Positions 7,652 to 16,457 of a DNA stretch of 23,049 nt are shown one piece after another (position 1 is the stretch's first letter; each line of letters starts with the position of its first letter). The position numbers and the translations under genes were made by a program. The notes under the pieces are model-generated. The model was not told where the DNA came from, made no database searches, and saw only the letters and a program-made list of their open reading frames with translations. The DNA is from Oribacterium sp. (lineage in GTDB: Bacteria; Bacillota_A; Clostridia; Lachnospirales; Lachnospiraceae), in NCBI GenBank assembly GCA_017940955.1, contig JAGAXP010000063.1, positions 1 to 23,049 of the forward strand. The letters run 5' to 3'.

Positions 7652-8566
7652 TTAACTGTTTATCAGGGCTGCTCTCTCTGCCAGGAGTACCTTGTCCGGA
7701 CCCTGTTTTTTGACTCTGGCAAAATTGTAGAGGAGGAGTCCGGCTCCGAGGATGGCTAGTATGGCGGATAATGCCTGGGATACTGCGATGTTGGTTCCCC
7801 AGAGGTAGAGGGAATCCGTGCGAAGTCCTTCGATCCAGAATCGTCCGATCCCATAGGTGAGAAGGTACTGGAATATGATCTGTCCGGTAAACCTCTTTTT
7901 GGGTGCCATCAGGAAGAAGACTATCACCGTGCAAAGATTCCACATGGACTCATAGAAGAAGGTGGGATGAACCTGTATGAACATCTCATTTCCTATCTTT
8001 ACCGCATGCTCCAATACGTCCTGATTCAGCATGTTGGGATTTACGATAGCCTCCTTTATCCTCATGGCAAACAATGAATCGGTATACCCTCCGAAGGCTT
8101 CAGTGTTGAAGAAATTGCCCCATCTTCCCACGCTCTGACCCACCAGAAGTCCGAGAACCGCGGAGTCCATCATGGAGAGGACATTGATCTTCCGAAGCTT
8201 ACAGAAAAGAGTGCAGCCAAGGATCCCCACTGTGATGCCTCCATAGATTGCAAGTCCGCCCTGACGTATGTTCAGGATTTCATTAATATGCTGTGAATAA
8301 TACTCCCATTCAAAGGCAACATAGTAGGCTCTCGCACCCAGGATGGCAAAGACGATGGTGTAAAGTCCCATATCCTGAATGTCATCCACCTTTAGGCCCC
8401 GGCGTTTATAGTCATAGCTTGCGATCAGGAATCCCAGGATCATTCCGATGCCGATTATGATCCCGTAAAAAGCTATGCGGAATCCGAAGATGTGTATGTC
8501 GTTTTTCAGATGCTCTATTCCAACCCCGAGGTGAGGAAAATATATGTCGAAATTATCTGTATTCAT
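7652..8566 (-). CDS. lgt: Prolipoprotein diacylglyceryl transferase Lgt
   Basis: A 304-residue polytopic membrane enzyme that transfers diacylglycerol from phosphatidylglycerol to the lipobox cysteine of prolipoproteins, the first step of lipoprotein maturation. The Lgt signature GRWGNFFNTE is at 147-156, preceded by GGLAIYGG (103-110). Further family motifs are HPTFFYES (200-207) and GRFWIEGLRTDSLYL (241-255), with the essential Arg at 249. Length is normal for Firmicutes. AAAGGA precedes ATG by 5 nt. A possible promoter, TTGAAT-17-TAAAAA, lies in the 147-bp gap upstream, so it may be transcribed both from the envelope operon and by itself. Confidence 0.97.
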   Translation of the reverse strand: MNTDNFDIYFPHLGVGIEHLKNDIHIFGFRIAFYGIIIGIGMILGFLIASYDYKRRGLKVDDIQDMGLYTIVFAILGARAYYVAFEWEYYSQHINEILNIRQGGLAIYGGITVGILGCTLFCKLRKINVLSMMDSAVLGLLVGQSVGRWGNFFNTEAFGGYTDSLFAMRIKEAIVNPNMLNQDVLEHAVKIGNEMFIQVHPTFFYESMWNLCTVIVFFLMAPKKRFTGQIIFQYLLTYGIGRFWIEGLRTDSLYLWGTNIAVSQALSAILAILGAGLLLYNFARVKKQGPDKVLLAERAALINS

Positions 8567-8713
8567 TGATGTCCTTTCAGGAATACCTTTTAGTTTTTAC
8601 ACATTAAAAATAATGCATTCAAACCAAAGTCTCAGATATCCCTCTTCATATTTCAAAATCTTTTGATCATAACGTCAGCAGCTGATATCAGAATGCTTCT
8701 TCCAGCAATCATG

Positions 8714-10381
8714 CTATTGCAGGAAAATCTTGTCTGCCACCACTTCGCCGGTGTCACGAAGCTTTACCAGTATTCTTGCCACAGGAGTGGAAAGCGTTGA
8801 CGCATCGGGTTCTGTTCCCAGGGTCTGACCGTCCAGATCGTAATAGCAGGCGGTTTGTCCCGGTTCCAATATAAAGCTTTCGGAAGCTTCATTTCTCCCG
8901 CCGGAATCTGCTATGCCAAACTCTGTTTCAGCTTTTTCCAAAATGCTGTTTTCTATTGTCTCACCAAAGGAACTGATTTTTATGAGTCCGCCATGTTCCT
9001 TTATGAGTTTCTCGCAAACCTCATCCGGCTTATAAAGCGATGTCACCTGAAGCTCTGTTTCATATTCCGGGTAAGCCGAGAGCATCAGACAGGTTTTGAA
9101 ATTCGATTGAAGCTTCAGGTCTGTGTTCAGTGCAGGGATGTAAACCCTTTCAAAATCTTCATTCCAGTTGGCATAGTCCGGATCTTCTCTCTTATCTGTA
9201 AAACCGTAAACCCTCTTCAGCCATTCTCCGAGGAAAAGGCTTACCTTGTAGGCACCGTAAGCATTTAGATGAGCATTGGGATCCACCAGGTCTGTGTCCC
9301 AGTCCACCACAGTGGAACTGAGTTTTCCATTATTTGCTGTCGCTCCGTTTCCGTCTGAATCCGCATTCAGCTGCATCTCATCTGTGCCTGCAACCTGAGC
9401 GGTATCCTCTCCTGTTTCGGATGAATTTGCATTCTGCTGCATCTCATTTGTGCCTGCAGCCTGAGCGGAATCCCCTCCGGTTTCGGATGAATTATCAGTT
9501 ATCATCTGATCTTCGTCGACGCCGGAAATAACATCATTGTCATCTGCAAGTTCCGATGCACCTTCCACATCATACATCATATCAATGACTTCGATGCCCA
9601 GCTCCTCCGCCAGCTTCATCACTCTGTTTTCTGCCCGCTGGTTTTCAACCGATGCGGGATAGGGCACTCTCATGAAGCAAACCTGAACACCCGCGTCTTC
9701 ACATACCTTTACGAATCCTCTGATGTAATCATCTGCTCCATCAGACCCCTCTGTCACATCCTGAGCCGGCACCCTGTCGATATCCATGGGTACCGCCACT
9801 CCGTATCTAGCTTCGGAGCCGTAGTAAGGATTGAAATAATCATCGCTGAAGGACTCCTTGAGAGACTGCTCCGTCACCTCATTCCATCTGCTGTGATACA
9901 CGGAAAACGAGAAAAGCAGCTCCGTCTTCTCCCCTGTGCTCCTGCCCCGAAGGAGATCCCGGACAGCCTCAACCTTTAACCTGTCCGGGGGGTAAGCATC
10001 CAGAGAATAATGCATAAAGCTCACATCCATAAAGGGCTGGTCAAAGGCATACATATCGTAAATGTCAAGTACCGCAAGCTTCGGCTTATGATGCCGGAGG
10101 CTTTCCCTGAGCACCCAGTAGGACATTCCGAGAGATGCCGCATGTCCCGCCAGATTATAGCTTGTGATCCCGTACTTATCCCATATTTCCATGGGCTGGA
10201 TACCGCTAAGTACATGGCTGGAGCCGTAGAACAGCACATCATATTCTTTTTGTTCGGAAAAAAACTTAATGTATTTTTGCCGACTCACTGTTCTTTCTGT
10301 CACTCTGTTCCCGAGATAAATGCCTCCTGAGACGAAGCACAGAATCAGAATGACAGAAAAAATTCGTTTTAATAATTTCAT
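8714..10381 (-). CDS. SGNH/DltD-like acyltransferase partner of MBOAT protein
   Basis: A 555-residue protein with an N-terminal membrane anchor or uncleaved signal (about 5-24) and an extracytoplasmic SGNH-hydrolase fold. Block I is YGSSHVLSGIQP (52-63), with S54 or S55 as nucleophile candidate. The C-terminal catalytic Asp-His is in DPNAHLN (D367, H371). A further folded region follows (about 400-555). Such proteins pair with MBOAT acyltransferases to move acyl groups, usually acetyl, onto extracellular polymers; D-alanyl transfer by DltD is the related case, but no dltA or dltC is near. The catalytic domain is interrupted at about 278-357 by an acidic low-complexity insert holding two 22-residue repeats. 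The gene starts 18 bp after the MBOAT stop, with only a weak GGGAT-type SD, suggesting translational coupling. Confidence 0.85.
   Translation of the reverse strand: MKLLKRIFSVILILCFVSGGIYLGNRVTERTVSRQKYIKFFSEQKEYDVLFYGSSHVLSGIQPMEIWDKYGITSYNLAGHAASLGMSYWVLRESLRHHKPKLAVLDIYDMYAFDQPFMDVSFMHYSLDAYPPDRLKVEAVRDLLRGRSTGEKTELLFSFSVYHSRWNEVTEQSLKESFSDDYFNPYYGSEARYGVAVPMDIDRVPAQDVTEGSDGADDYIRGFVKVCEDAGVQVCFMRVPYPASVENQRAENRVMKLAEELGIEVIDMMYDVEGASELADDNDVISGVDEDQMITDNSSETGGDSAQAAGTNEMQQNANSSETGEDTAQVAGTDEMQLNADSDGNGATANNGKLSSTVVDWDTDLVDPNAHLNAYGAYKVSLFLGEWLKRVYGFTDKREDPDYANWNEDFERVYIPALNTDLKLQSNFKTCLMLSAYPEYETELQVTSLYKPDEVCEKLIKEHGGLIKISSFGETIENSILEKAETEFGIADSGGRNEASESFILEPGQTACYYDLDGQTLGTEPDASTLSTPVARILVKLRDTGEVVADKIFLQ
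9362..9493 (-). repeat. Two 66-bp in-frame direct repeats in SGNH gene
   Basis: Residues 297-318 and 319-340 are near-identical 22-mers beginning NSSETG and ending NA, with the shared core AGT(N/D)EMQ. At DNA level these are two adjacent 66-bp copies, and a degenerate third start (DSDGNG) follows. The encoded stretch is acidic, rich in Gln, Asn and Ser and probably unstructured. It looks like a recent expansion by slippage or recombination. Confidence 0.9.
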
Positions 10382-10399
10382 GCTATGATCCCAATTAAA

Positions 10400-12178
10400 T
10401 CAGTATTGAAAATATATAAAGCTTGAAGCGTTGTAAGCATTACCCCAGATCCCGAAGATCAGGATGACCAGTATGAAAAGGGCAAGGATAAGCTCCCGGA
10501 GGATCATGGGTCTCTGAAGCACCCATCTCCCCGGGTCACCTCCGTGATACTTGATAAGATCAGCTATAAAAAGGATTCCTGTCGAGATGATCAGAAGCAG
10601 GAAATTCTTCATGTCAAGCCCAAAAGAGTAAAGGTACTCGGGACTGAATTGCGATGCCCCGAAGTTACAAAATATCTGCTTCAGCATCAGCACTGCATCC
10701 CTAAGTCCCGCTGCTCTGAAAAAGAGCCAGGCAAAATCTATAAGGCAGAAGGTGATGAAGATTCTCAGAAGCTTCAGAGCCGTCATGCCGGGATCTGCTA
10801 AACCGGGCTTTGCTATACCTGACGTTGCTGTAACCTTCTTTGCCGCCAGCCTCACGCTTCCGCCCATGGCAGGATTTTTCTTCAGATCCAGAACCTCCCT
10901 GTCAAAGCCGAAAATGCCCAAAACCCGGGTTCTTACAGGAAGCAGAAGGCTTCCCATTATCTGGTAAATTCCATTCAAGGCTCCCCACACAATATAGCTC
11001 CACTGGCTTCCATGCCATAGACCGCTGACTATGAAGACTACCATGATATTCAGGTACCTCCTCAAAGCATTACAGCGGTTCCCTCCCAGAGGGAGATACA
11101 GATAATCCCTAAACCAGCTTGATAGGGATATATGCCAGCGGCGCCAGAAATCCTGAACCGAAACACTGAAGTAAGGACAGTTGAAATTGTCCATCAGCCG
11201 GATGCCAAGCATTTTTGCCGCGCCAATGGCTATGGTGGAGTAGCCGCAAAAATCGCAGTAAATCTCCACAGCATATATCACAGTGGCTGCCACTATGGCT
11301 GAGCCGTAGATATCGTGATACCCGGCGTAAACATTATTCACAAATATGGCTGCCCTGTCCGCGATCACCAGCTTCAGGAAAAAGCCCCAAAGCATGAGAA
11401 GAAAACCCTCCGAGACTCTGTCCCAGTCAAAGCTCCTTGGCTTAAGATACTGTGGAAGCAGCGACGGTGCCCGCCCTATGGGACCGGAAAGAATGGATGG
11501 GAAAAAGCTCACAAAAAGTGCATAGTTTATAAAATTTTTCTCGGCCGGTATCTTTTCCCTGTAAATGTCTATGAGGTACCCCGCCGACTGAAACAAGAAG
11601 AAGGAAATGCCAACGGGCATCACGATGTCGAGATGGTTCACCGGAAGGTTAACGGAAAACCTTGCCAAAAGGCCTGAGACATTGTCAAGCAGAAAGTTCG
11701 TGTACTTGAAAAATGCAAGGAGACCGAACACCACGATCAGGGCGAATGTCAGGATTCCCTTCCGTTTCGAAATCCCCTGCTCCATATTGAGGTCGGTTTC
11801 TATCCCGCTACTCACCTCGGAATTCACCCGGTTTGCCATGGATATACTGCTTTCCCCTGTTTCATCCTGAGATCCCAAAGTTCCCTGGTAAGGCTTCACA
11901 TGATCAACTTCGGATTCGGAACGGGAGTCAGCTTCCACTTCTCTACTCTTCTGCAAACCCTCTCTGTCTTTCTTTGAGTATTTCCCCAAAGCAAGTCCAC
12001 ATATATATGTGAATACAGTAAACAACAAAAGCAACAACCCGTACCTGGGATTCCAGCTCATGTAGAACCAGTAGCTGGTCAAAAGCAGCCAGAAATTCTG
12101 CAGCCCCTTGGGAGCTATATAATATATGATCAGCACGATGGGAAAAAATACCAAAAATCCCAAAGAGTTAAAAACCAT
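10400..12178 (-). CDS. MBOAT-family O-acyltransferase (AlgI/DltB-like)
   Basis: A 592-residue polytopic membrane protein that should pass an acyl group across the membrane to an extracellular polymer. The MBOAT core is intact: FPSILSGPIGR (226-236), VEIYCDFCGYS (304-314), DFWRRWHISLSSWFRDYLY (343-361) and the catalytic-His motif SGLWHGSQWSY (385-395, H389). The protein is about 100 residues longer than typical members because of two hydrophilic inserts, about 66-140 after the second membrane segment and about 425-466. The first insert is charged and Ser/Glu-rich. AGGAG lies 6 nt before ATG. It forms a pair with the SGNH protein directly downstream; acetylation of a wall or capsular glycan is the likely outcome but the substrate is unknown. 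Confidence 0.92.
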   Translation of the reverse strand: MVFNSLGFLVFFPIVLIIYYIAPKGLQNFWLLLTSYWFYMSWNPRYGLLLLLFTVFTYICGLALGKYSKKDREGLQKSREVEADSRSESEVDHVKPYQGTLGSQDETGESSISMANRVNSEVSSGIETDLNMEQGISKRKGILTFALIVVFGLLAFFKYTNFLLDNVSGLLARFSVNLPVNHLDIVMPVGISFFLFQSAGYLIDIYREKIPAEKNFINYALFVSFFPSILSGPIGRAPSLLPQYLKPRSFDWDRVSEGFLLMLWGFFLKLVIADRAAIFVNNVYAGYHDIYGSAIVAATVIYAVEIYCDFCGYSTIAIGAAKMLGIRLMDNFNCPYFSVSVQDFWRRWHISLSSWFRDYLYLPLGGNRCNALRRYLNIMVVFIVSGLWHGSQWSYIVWGALNGIYQIMGSLLLPVRTRVLGIFGFDREVLDLKKNPAMGGSVRLAAKKVTATSGIAKPGLADPGMTALKLLRIFITFCLIDFAWLFFRAAGLRDAVLMLKQIFCNFGASQFSPEYLYSFGLDMKNFLLLIISTGILFIADLIKYHGGDPGRWVLQRPMILRELILALFILVILIFGIWGNAYNASSFIYFQY

Positions 12179-12297
12179 GCAATTCTCCTGTTATGGCTTA
12201 GATTCATTTTCCTGAATCAAAGCCTTGTTATACTTGAGCATTCCGGACGAGTCTGACAATAATCAAATCCCTCAATAAAATAATTCACGTCAAAGAG

Positions 12298-12369
12298 CAG
12301 AGACAGACTACAGACCAGCCTTAATACTGTTTTCCGAATCCCCCCTGGGAACTGCTCCTCTGTCTCCGC
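12298..12369 (-). terminator. Possible weak hairpin between ligA and MBOAT gene
   Basis: GCAGAGACAGA (12298-12308) and TCTGTCTCCGC (12359-12369) pair over 11 bp, including one G-U pair on the minus-strand RNA, around a loop of 50 nt. There is no clear T-tract, so this is a poor terminator. A possible -35 box (TTGACG) begins just beyond it, without a convincing -10. Confidence 0.25.
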
Positions 12370-12423
12370 ATACTTCTTAGTAATTACCTTATTCCTAAAA
12401 TCTCCAGGAACTGCTCCTCTGTC
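12348..12423 (-). repeat. Short direct repeat duplicating the 3' end of ligA
   Basis: A 17-bp sequence, GGAACTGCTCCTCTGTC, occurs at 12348-12364 and again at 12407-12423, 59 bp apart. The second copy encodes TEEQF near the LigA C-terminus. The first copy lies just past the ligA stop and, in one frame, still reads ETEEQFPGGIR, which resembles the LigA ending TEEQFLEILGIR. It looks like a decayed tandem duplication of the last codons. Confidence 0.7.
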
Positions 12424-14363
12424 ACGATGGGAACTCCCAGCTCTTTCGCTTTCTTGTTCTTGCCGGAGGTTGAGGTTATATCGTTATTCACGAGGTAAGC
12501 GGTTTTCGCGGAAACGGAGCCTGCCGCCCTTCCACCGGCTTTCTCGATAAGGTCCTGAAGCTCCTTACGGTTTGAGAAATGTATCAGGGAGCCGGTGATA
12601 ACCACGGACATTCCTTCAAGTGTCTTCGGGGTATCGTCCTCCTGATCCTGCTTTTGAATAGTGAGCTCCTGCAGAAGACCCTCAAGCTCCACCATTTTTT
12701 TCTCATCTCCGAAGTACTTTACGATATTCTCCGCAAGCACCTGTCCGATGCCTTCGATTTCCAGAAGCTCTTCCACCGTAGCCTTACGGAGTCTGTCAAT
12801 GTCCTGACCGAAGAATCTGCACAGGACCTTGGCATTGGCGAGACCGATACCTGCGATGCCGAGACCGTAGATCAGTCTGTAAAGCTCGGTATTCCTGGAG
12901 TTATCAATGGCCTTTGTGAGATTGTCGTAGCTCTTCTCGCCGAAGCCCTCCATGGAAACGATGTCATCACGGTATCTGTCGAGATGGAAAACGTCGCTGT
13001 AGGTATGGATAAATCCGTGACCAATGAATTTTTCCAGAGTCTGCTCGCTGAGGCCGTCAACATTAAGGGCATCACGGCTTACAAACAGGGAGAAATTCTT
13101 TATCTTCTTGGCAGGGCACTCGGGGTTCCGGCAGTACAGGAACTTAGCCTCGTTGTCCATGCGGATCTCGGTTTCGTGGCCACATGCGGGACACATCTTC
13201 GGGGGCTGAAGTCCGCCGGTTTTTGTGAGATTGTCCGCGATCTGCGGTATGATCATGTTTGCTTTATAAACAGTCACCCTGTCGCCGATTCCCAGGTCCA
13301 TGTCCTCACAATAGGAAATATTGTGAAGGCTTGCCCTGGTAACGGTGGTGCCCTCAAGCTCCACGGGGTCAAAGATGGCCACCGGATTGATAAGCCCGGT
13401 ACGGCTGGGTGACCACTCCACCTCACGAAGGGTGGTTTCCGCCTGTTCGTCACTCCATTTGAAGGCGATGGCATTTCTCGGGAACTTGGCTGTGCGTCCG
13501 AGGCTTAGGCCATAGGCGATGTCTTCATATATAAGTACAAGTCCATCGGAAGGGAAATCGTTTGTCTTGATCTCCTCGGAGAACCACTTAACGGTATCAG
13601 CGATGTTATCCTTTGTGACCTTTTTATAGCCCACCACGTCGAAGCCGAGATTCATCAAAAACTGGTACTGGGCTTCTCTGGAATTTCCGAAATCAACCTC
13701 TGAGCCGTCCGCCTCCACAGCACTTACCAGTGCAAATGCCATCAGCTCCACATGGCGGCTTTTCGTTACTCTTGCGTCAAGCTGACGTACCGATCCCGAG
13801 CAGAGATTTCGCGGGTTCTTGTACTTTGCGTCAGCTTCCGAAATAGTCTCGTTTATTTCATTAAAATGCGAATAGCTGATGATGGCTTCGCCTCGCAGCA
13901 CCAGCTCTCCCTTGAAGCTTATCTTCGTGGGAACATTATCAAAGACCCTGGCATTCTGAGTAACAACCTCACCTATTTCACCGTTTCCTCTGGTGACAGC
14001 TTTCTCAAGCGCGCCTTCTCTATAGGTAAGAACCACGGTAAGTCCGTCCATCTTCCAGCTGAGAAGACCTTCCTTGTCCTGAAGCCAGGCAGCCAGATCC
14101 TCTACGGATTTTGTTTTGTCGAGAGAAAGCATGGGGCTTTTGTGAGACTCCTTGGGAAGCTCCGACAGAACCTCGTAGCCGACTCTCTGGGTGGGAGAAC
14201 CGCTGAGTACAACCCCGGTCTCTTCTTCGAGAGCCTGAAGCTCGTCATAGAGACGGTCATACTCGAAGTTGGACATTATCTCATTGCCCTCAACATAGTA
14301 AACTCTCGCCGCTTCGTTCAGGGTTTTGACAAGATCCTTCATTCTTTGGTTTGAATCAGCCAT
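12384..14363 (-). CDS. ligA: NAD-dependent DNA ligase LigA
   Basis: A 659-residue replicative and repair ligase that seals nicks using NAD+. The N-terminal Ia region (about 1-70) precedes the nucleotidyl transferase domain with adenylated K104 in WKMDG. RGEAI (157-161) and SDGLVLI (272-278) are further ligase motifs. The OB fold includes NPVAIFDPVELEGTTVTRASLHN (about 326-348). The zinc site is C391, C394, C411 and C416. Helix-hairpin-helix repeats follow (about 430-555) and a BRCT domain ends the protein (about 580-659). Length is normal. The ribosome binding site GGAGG lies 6 nt before ATG and directly after the stop of the pseudouridine synthase, so the two genes are probably cotranscribed and translationally coupled. 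Confidence 0.97.
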   Translation of the reverse strand: MADSNQRMKDLVKTLNEAARVYYVEGNEIMSNFEYDRLYDELQALEEETGVVLSGSPTQRVGYEVLSELPKESHKSPMLSLDKTKSVEDLAAWLQDKEGLLSWKMDGLTVVLTYREGALEKAVTRGNGEIGEVVTQNARVFDNVPTKISFKGELVLRGEAIISYSHFNEINETISEADAKYKNPRNLCSGSVRQLDARVTKSRHVELMAFALVSAVEADGSEVDFGNSREAQYQFLMNLGFDVVGYKKVTKDNIADTVKWFSEEIKTNDFPSDGLVLIYEDIAYGLSLGRTAKFPRNAIAFKWSDEQAETTLREVEWSPSRTGLINPVAIFDPVELEGTTVTRASLHNISYCEDMDLGIGDRVTVYKANMIIPQIADNLTKTGGLQPPKMCPACGHETEIRMDNEAKFLYCRNPECPAKKIKNFSLFVSRDALNVDGLSEQTLEKFIGHGFIHTYSDVFHLDRYRDDIVSMEGFGEKSYDNLTKAIDNSRNTELYRLIYGLGIAGIGLANAKVLCRFFGQDIDRLRKATVEELLEIEGIGQVLAENIVKYFGDEKKMVELEGLLQELTIQKQDQEDDTPKTLEGMSVVITGSLIHFSNRKELQDLIEKAGGRAAGSVSAKTAYLVNNDITSTSGKNKKAKELGVPIVTEEQFLEILGIR

Positions 14364-14375
14364 ACCTTTCCTCCA

Positions 14376-15209
14376 TCACAAATTTTCAATATCATCCGTC
14401 AAATCACTTAGCTCGATCTCCCTATACTGCCCCGGTTTCAGCCCGCGCAAAGTGAGATCCATGATACGGATCCTCTTAAGCTTCTTAACCTTATAACCGT
14501 AAGCCGCGCACATCCTTCTGATCTGGCGGTTCAGTCCCTGGGTAATGACAATATGGAACTCATGCTGCCTTACCTTCGGTGCCAATGTCATGTCCTGCCA
14601 AACCTCACAGGGCCGGGTGGTGACATTAAGCTCCTTGATATAAACTCCGTCCGCAAGCTTATCAAGGAATTCCCTGGTAAGGGCTTTGTCAGTGGTGACC
14701 ACATATTCCTTTTCATGATAGTTTCGTGCACGGTTAATGCGATTTACCAGATCCCCCTGGTTGGTCAGAAGTATAAGTCCTTCGGACTCCTTATCCAGTC
14801 TTCCGATGGGGTAGACTCTGGTGTGGTAGTTGATGGCTTCTATAATATTGGTAGCCTTGTCCTTGTCTGAGGTTGTGCAGACCACTCCACGGGGCTTGTA
14901 ATAGGCAAGAAGCACCGGCTCCGGCTTGTCATAATCCTTGCCGTCCCTGGAAATCTGTTCTCCGTATCTCTCCATCATCTTTGTGGATTCAGTCGCCAGA
15001 AGGAAACGCTCCTCAGGATTTTTGGCATTGGCATTTAAGGCATGGGGATTCACACAGGTACCGTCAAGCTCGATGGAATCAGCCTCCGTAACCTGCTGTC
15101 CCATCTCCACCGGCTTACCGTTCACGGTGATGCGGCCGGCCTCCACCAGACGGTCCGCCTCTCTTCTGGAGCAAACCCCAAGCTCTGATAATCTTTTATT
15201 TATTCTCAT
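14376..15209 (-). CDS. rluF: RluF/RsuA-family pseudouridine synthase
   Basis: A 277-residue enzyme that isomerises uridine in RNA. Residues 1-60 are an S4 RNA-binding domain (RINKRLSELGVCSRREADRL). The catalytic domain carries D139 in GRLDKESEGL, then NRARNYHEKEYVV and the family block QGLNRQIRRMCAAYGYKVKKLKRIRI (224-249). The sequence follows E. coli RluF (23S rRNA U2604, also tRNA-Tyr) more closely than RluB or RsuA, as judged from memory of RluF. A linker of about 35 extra residues (about 58-95) joins the S4 and catalytic domains, and the long basic C-terminal tail of E. coli RluF is absent. AGGA precedes ATG by 6 nt. It lies between queA and ligA, 12 bp upstream of ligA. Confidence 0.88.
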   Translation of the reverse strand: MRINKRLSELGVCSRREADRLVEAGRITVNGKPVEMGQQVTEADSIELDGTCVNPHALNANAKNPEERFLLATESTKMMERYGEQISRDGKDYDKPEPVLLAYYKPRGVVCTTSDKDKATNIIEAINYHTRVYPIGRLDKESEGLILLTNQGDLVNRINRARNYHEKEYVVTTDKALTREFLDKLADGVYIKELNVTTRPCEVWQDMTLAPKVRQHEFHIVITQGLNRQIRRMCAAYGYKVKKLKRIRIMDLTLRGLKPGQYREIELSDLTDDIENL

Positions 15210-15251
15210 TGTATTTCCTATTTTGCTTGTTTTTTCAAACAGATTTGTTTA

Positions 15252-15350
15252 GACACGCAGACTACCTTCTATCGTTCTTTTGCGTGTCACATCCTTCAAA
15301 AATAGACCGTTTCAAACACGCAGAACACCCTCTATCGCTCTTCTGCGTGT
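15252..15350 (-). repeat. Two tandem related hairpins between queA and rluF
   Basis: GACACGCA/TGCGTGTC (15252-15259 with 15281-15288) forms an 8-bp stem. ACACGCAGAA/TTCTGCGTGT (15316-15325 with 15341-15350) forms a perfect 10-bp stem. The two units start 63-64 bp apart, and their loops share the core CTCTATCG/TTCTATCG. They look like copies of one small repeat family; neither has a downstream T-tract, so they are not typical terminators. Possible roles are mRNA processing or stabilisation between the two genes. Confidence 0.75.
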
Positions 15351-15388
15351 CATATGTCAAGCCCACAACCCATTTGACGACCAACACC

Positions 15389-16432
15389 TTAATGCTTATC
15401 TTTCAAATCAGCAAAGAAGCATGCATCCCCAAAACTGAAGAAACGATATCTCTCTTTCACAGCGGTATTGTAGGCATTAAGCACATGCTCCCTTCCGGCA
15501 AATGCTGACACCAGCATCACAAGCGTGGACTCCGGCAAATGGAAGTTCGTGATGAGTGCATCCATACACTTGAACTTGTAGCCGGGATAGATGAAGATAT
15601 TGGTCCATCCGGAAGTTGCGGGCATGGTTCCGTCCGGAAGTGCCGCAGACTCAACGGTTCTGCAGGAGGTGGTTCCCGTGCAGATGACTCTGTGTCCCTC
15701 GGCGTGGGCCTTGTTTATCTTATCCGCCTCGGACTGCTCCACGATGTAGAACTCGCTGTGCATGTGGTGCTCCTCTATCTTCTCAGCCTTGACCGGTCTG
15801 AAGGTTCCGAGCCCGACATGCAATGTCACATGTGCAATTTCCACGCCTTTAGCCTTCACTGTCTCCAGAAGCTCATGAGTCCAATGCAGACCTGCTGTAG
15901 GTGCAGCGGCTGAACCGTCATTTTTTGCATAGACCGTATTGTATCTTTCTCTTTCCTTTAACTGGTGGTGAATGTATGGCGGTATAGGCATTTCCCCAAG
16001 CTTATCCAGAACCTCTTCCCAGATTCCCTCAAACTCAAAACGGATAATTCTGTTTCCGTCATCAATTGTCTCGATGACTTCACCTCTCAGGAGTCCGTCG
16101 CCAAAGGATACTCTCGCTCCGTTTCTCATTTTCTTTCCCGGCTTTACGAGGCATTCCCAGTCTGTTGCGGACTTTCTCTGTAAAAGCAGAACCTCCACAT
16201 GAGCTCCAGTCTCCTCCTTGACACCGTGAAGTCTTGCAGGGATAACCTTTGTGTCATTGATGACCAGGCAGTCTCCCGGCTGAAGGTAATCGATAATGTC
16301 ATAAAAATGTTTATGTTCAATGTCTCCGGTATTTTTGTCCATCACCAGGAGTCTTGAGTCTGATCTCTTCTCAAGAGGGTCCTGGGCAATGAGCTCTTCC
16401 GGCAGGTCATAGTAAAAATCTTTTGTATCCAT
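15389..16432 (-). CDS. queA: S-adenosylmethionine:tRNA ribosyltransferase-isomerase QueA
   Basis: A 347-residue cytoplasmic enzyme of queuosine synthesis. It transfers and isomerises the ribosyl group of SAM onto preQ1 at position 34 of tRNAs, giving epoxyqueuosine. Family blocks are all present: [10 protein letters not shown] (59-68), [11 protein letters not shown] (173-183), TLHVGLGTF (203-211), HMHSEFY (223-229), [10 protein letters not shown] (295-304) and FFSFGDA (331-337). Length is normal. AAGGAG precedes ATG by 8 nt. A promoter with a perfect -10 lies about 124 bp upstream and the leader is structured. No tgt or other queuosine gene is in the window. Confidence 0.97.
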   Translation of the reverse strand: MDTKDFYYDLPEELIAQDPLEKRSDSRLLVMDKNTGDIEHKHFYDIIDYLQPGDCLVINDTKVIPARLHGVKEETGAHVEVLLLQRKSATDWECLVKPGKKMRNGARVSFGDGLLRGEVIETIDDGNRIIRFEFEGIWEEVLDKLGEMPIPPYIHHQLKERERYNTVYAKNDGSAAAPTAGLHWTHELLETVKAKGVEIAHVTLHVGLGTFRPVKAEKIEEHHMHSEFYIVEQSEADKINKAHAEGHRVICTGTTSCRTVESAALPDGTMPATSGWTNIFIYPGYKFKCMDALITNFHLPESTLVMLVSAFAGREHVLNAYNTAVKERYRFFSFGDACFFADLKDKH

Positions 16433-16457
16433 CTTTAAATCTCCTTTGTAATGGGAT

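Noticed and set aside
8567..8713. Terminator between the SGNH gene and lgt
   Set aside because: Only a small AT-rich inverted stretch without a GC stem or T-tract.
12579..13412. 277-codon plus-strand frame opposite ligA
   Set aside because: Antisense shadow of the zinc-finger and helix-hairpin-helix region of LigA; no independent support.
15252..15350. CRISPR array
   Set aside because: Only two units, each itself a hairpin with conserved loop and no unique spacer pattern; no cas genes nearby.
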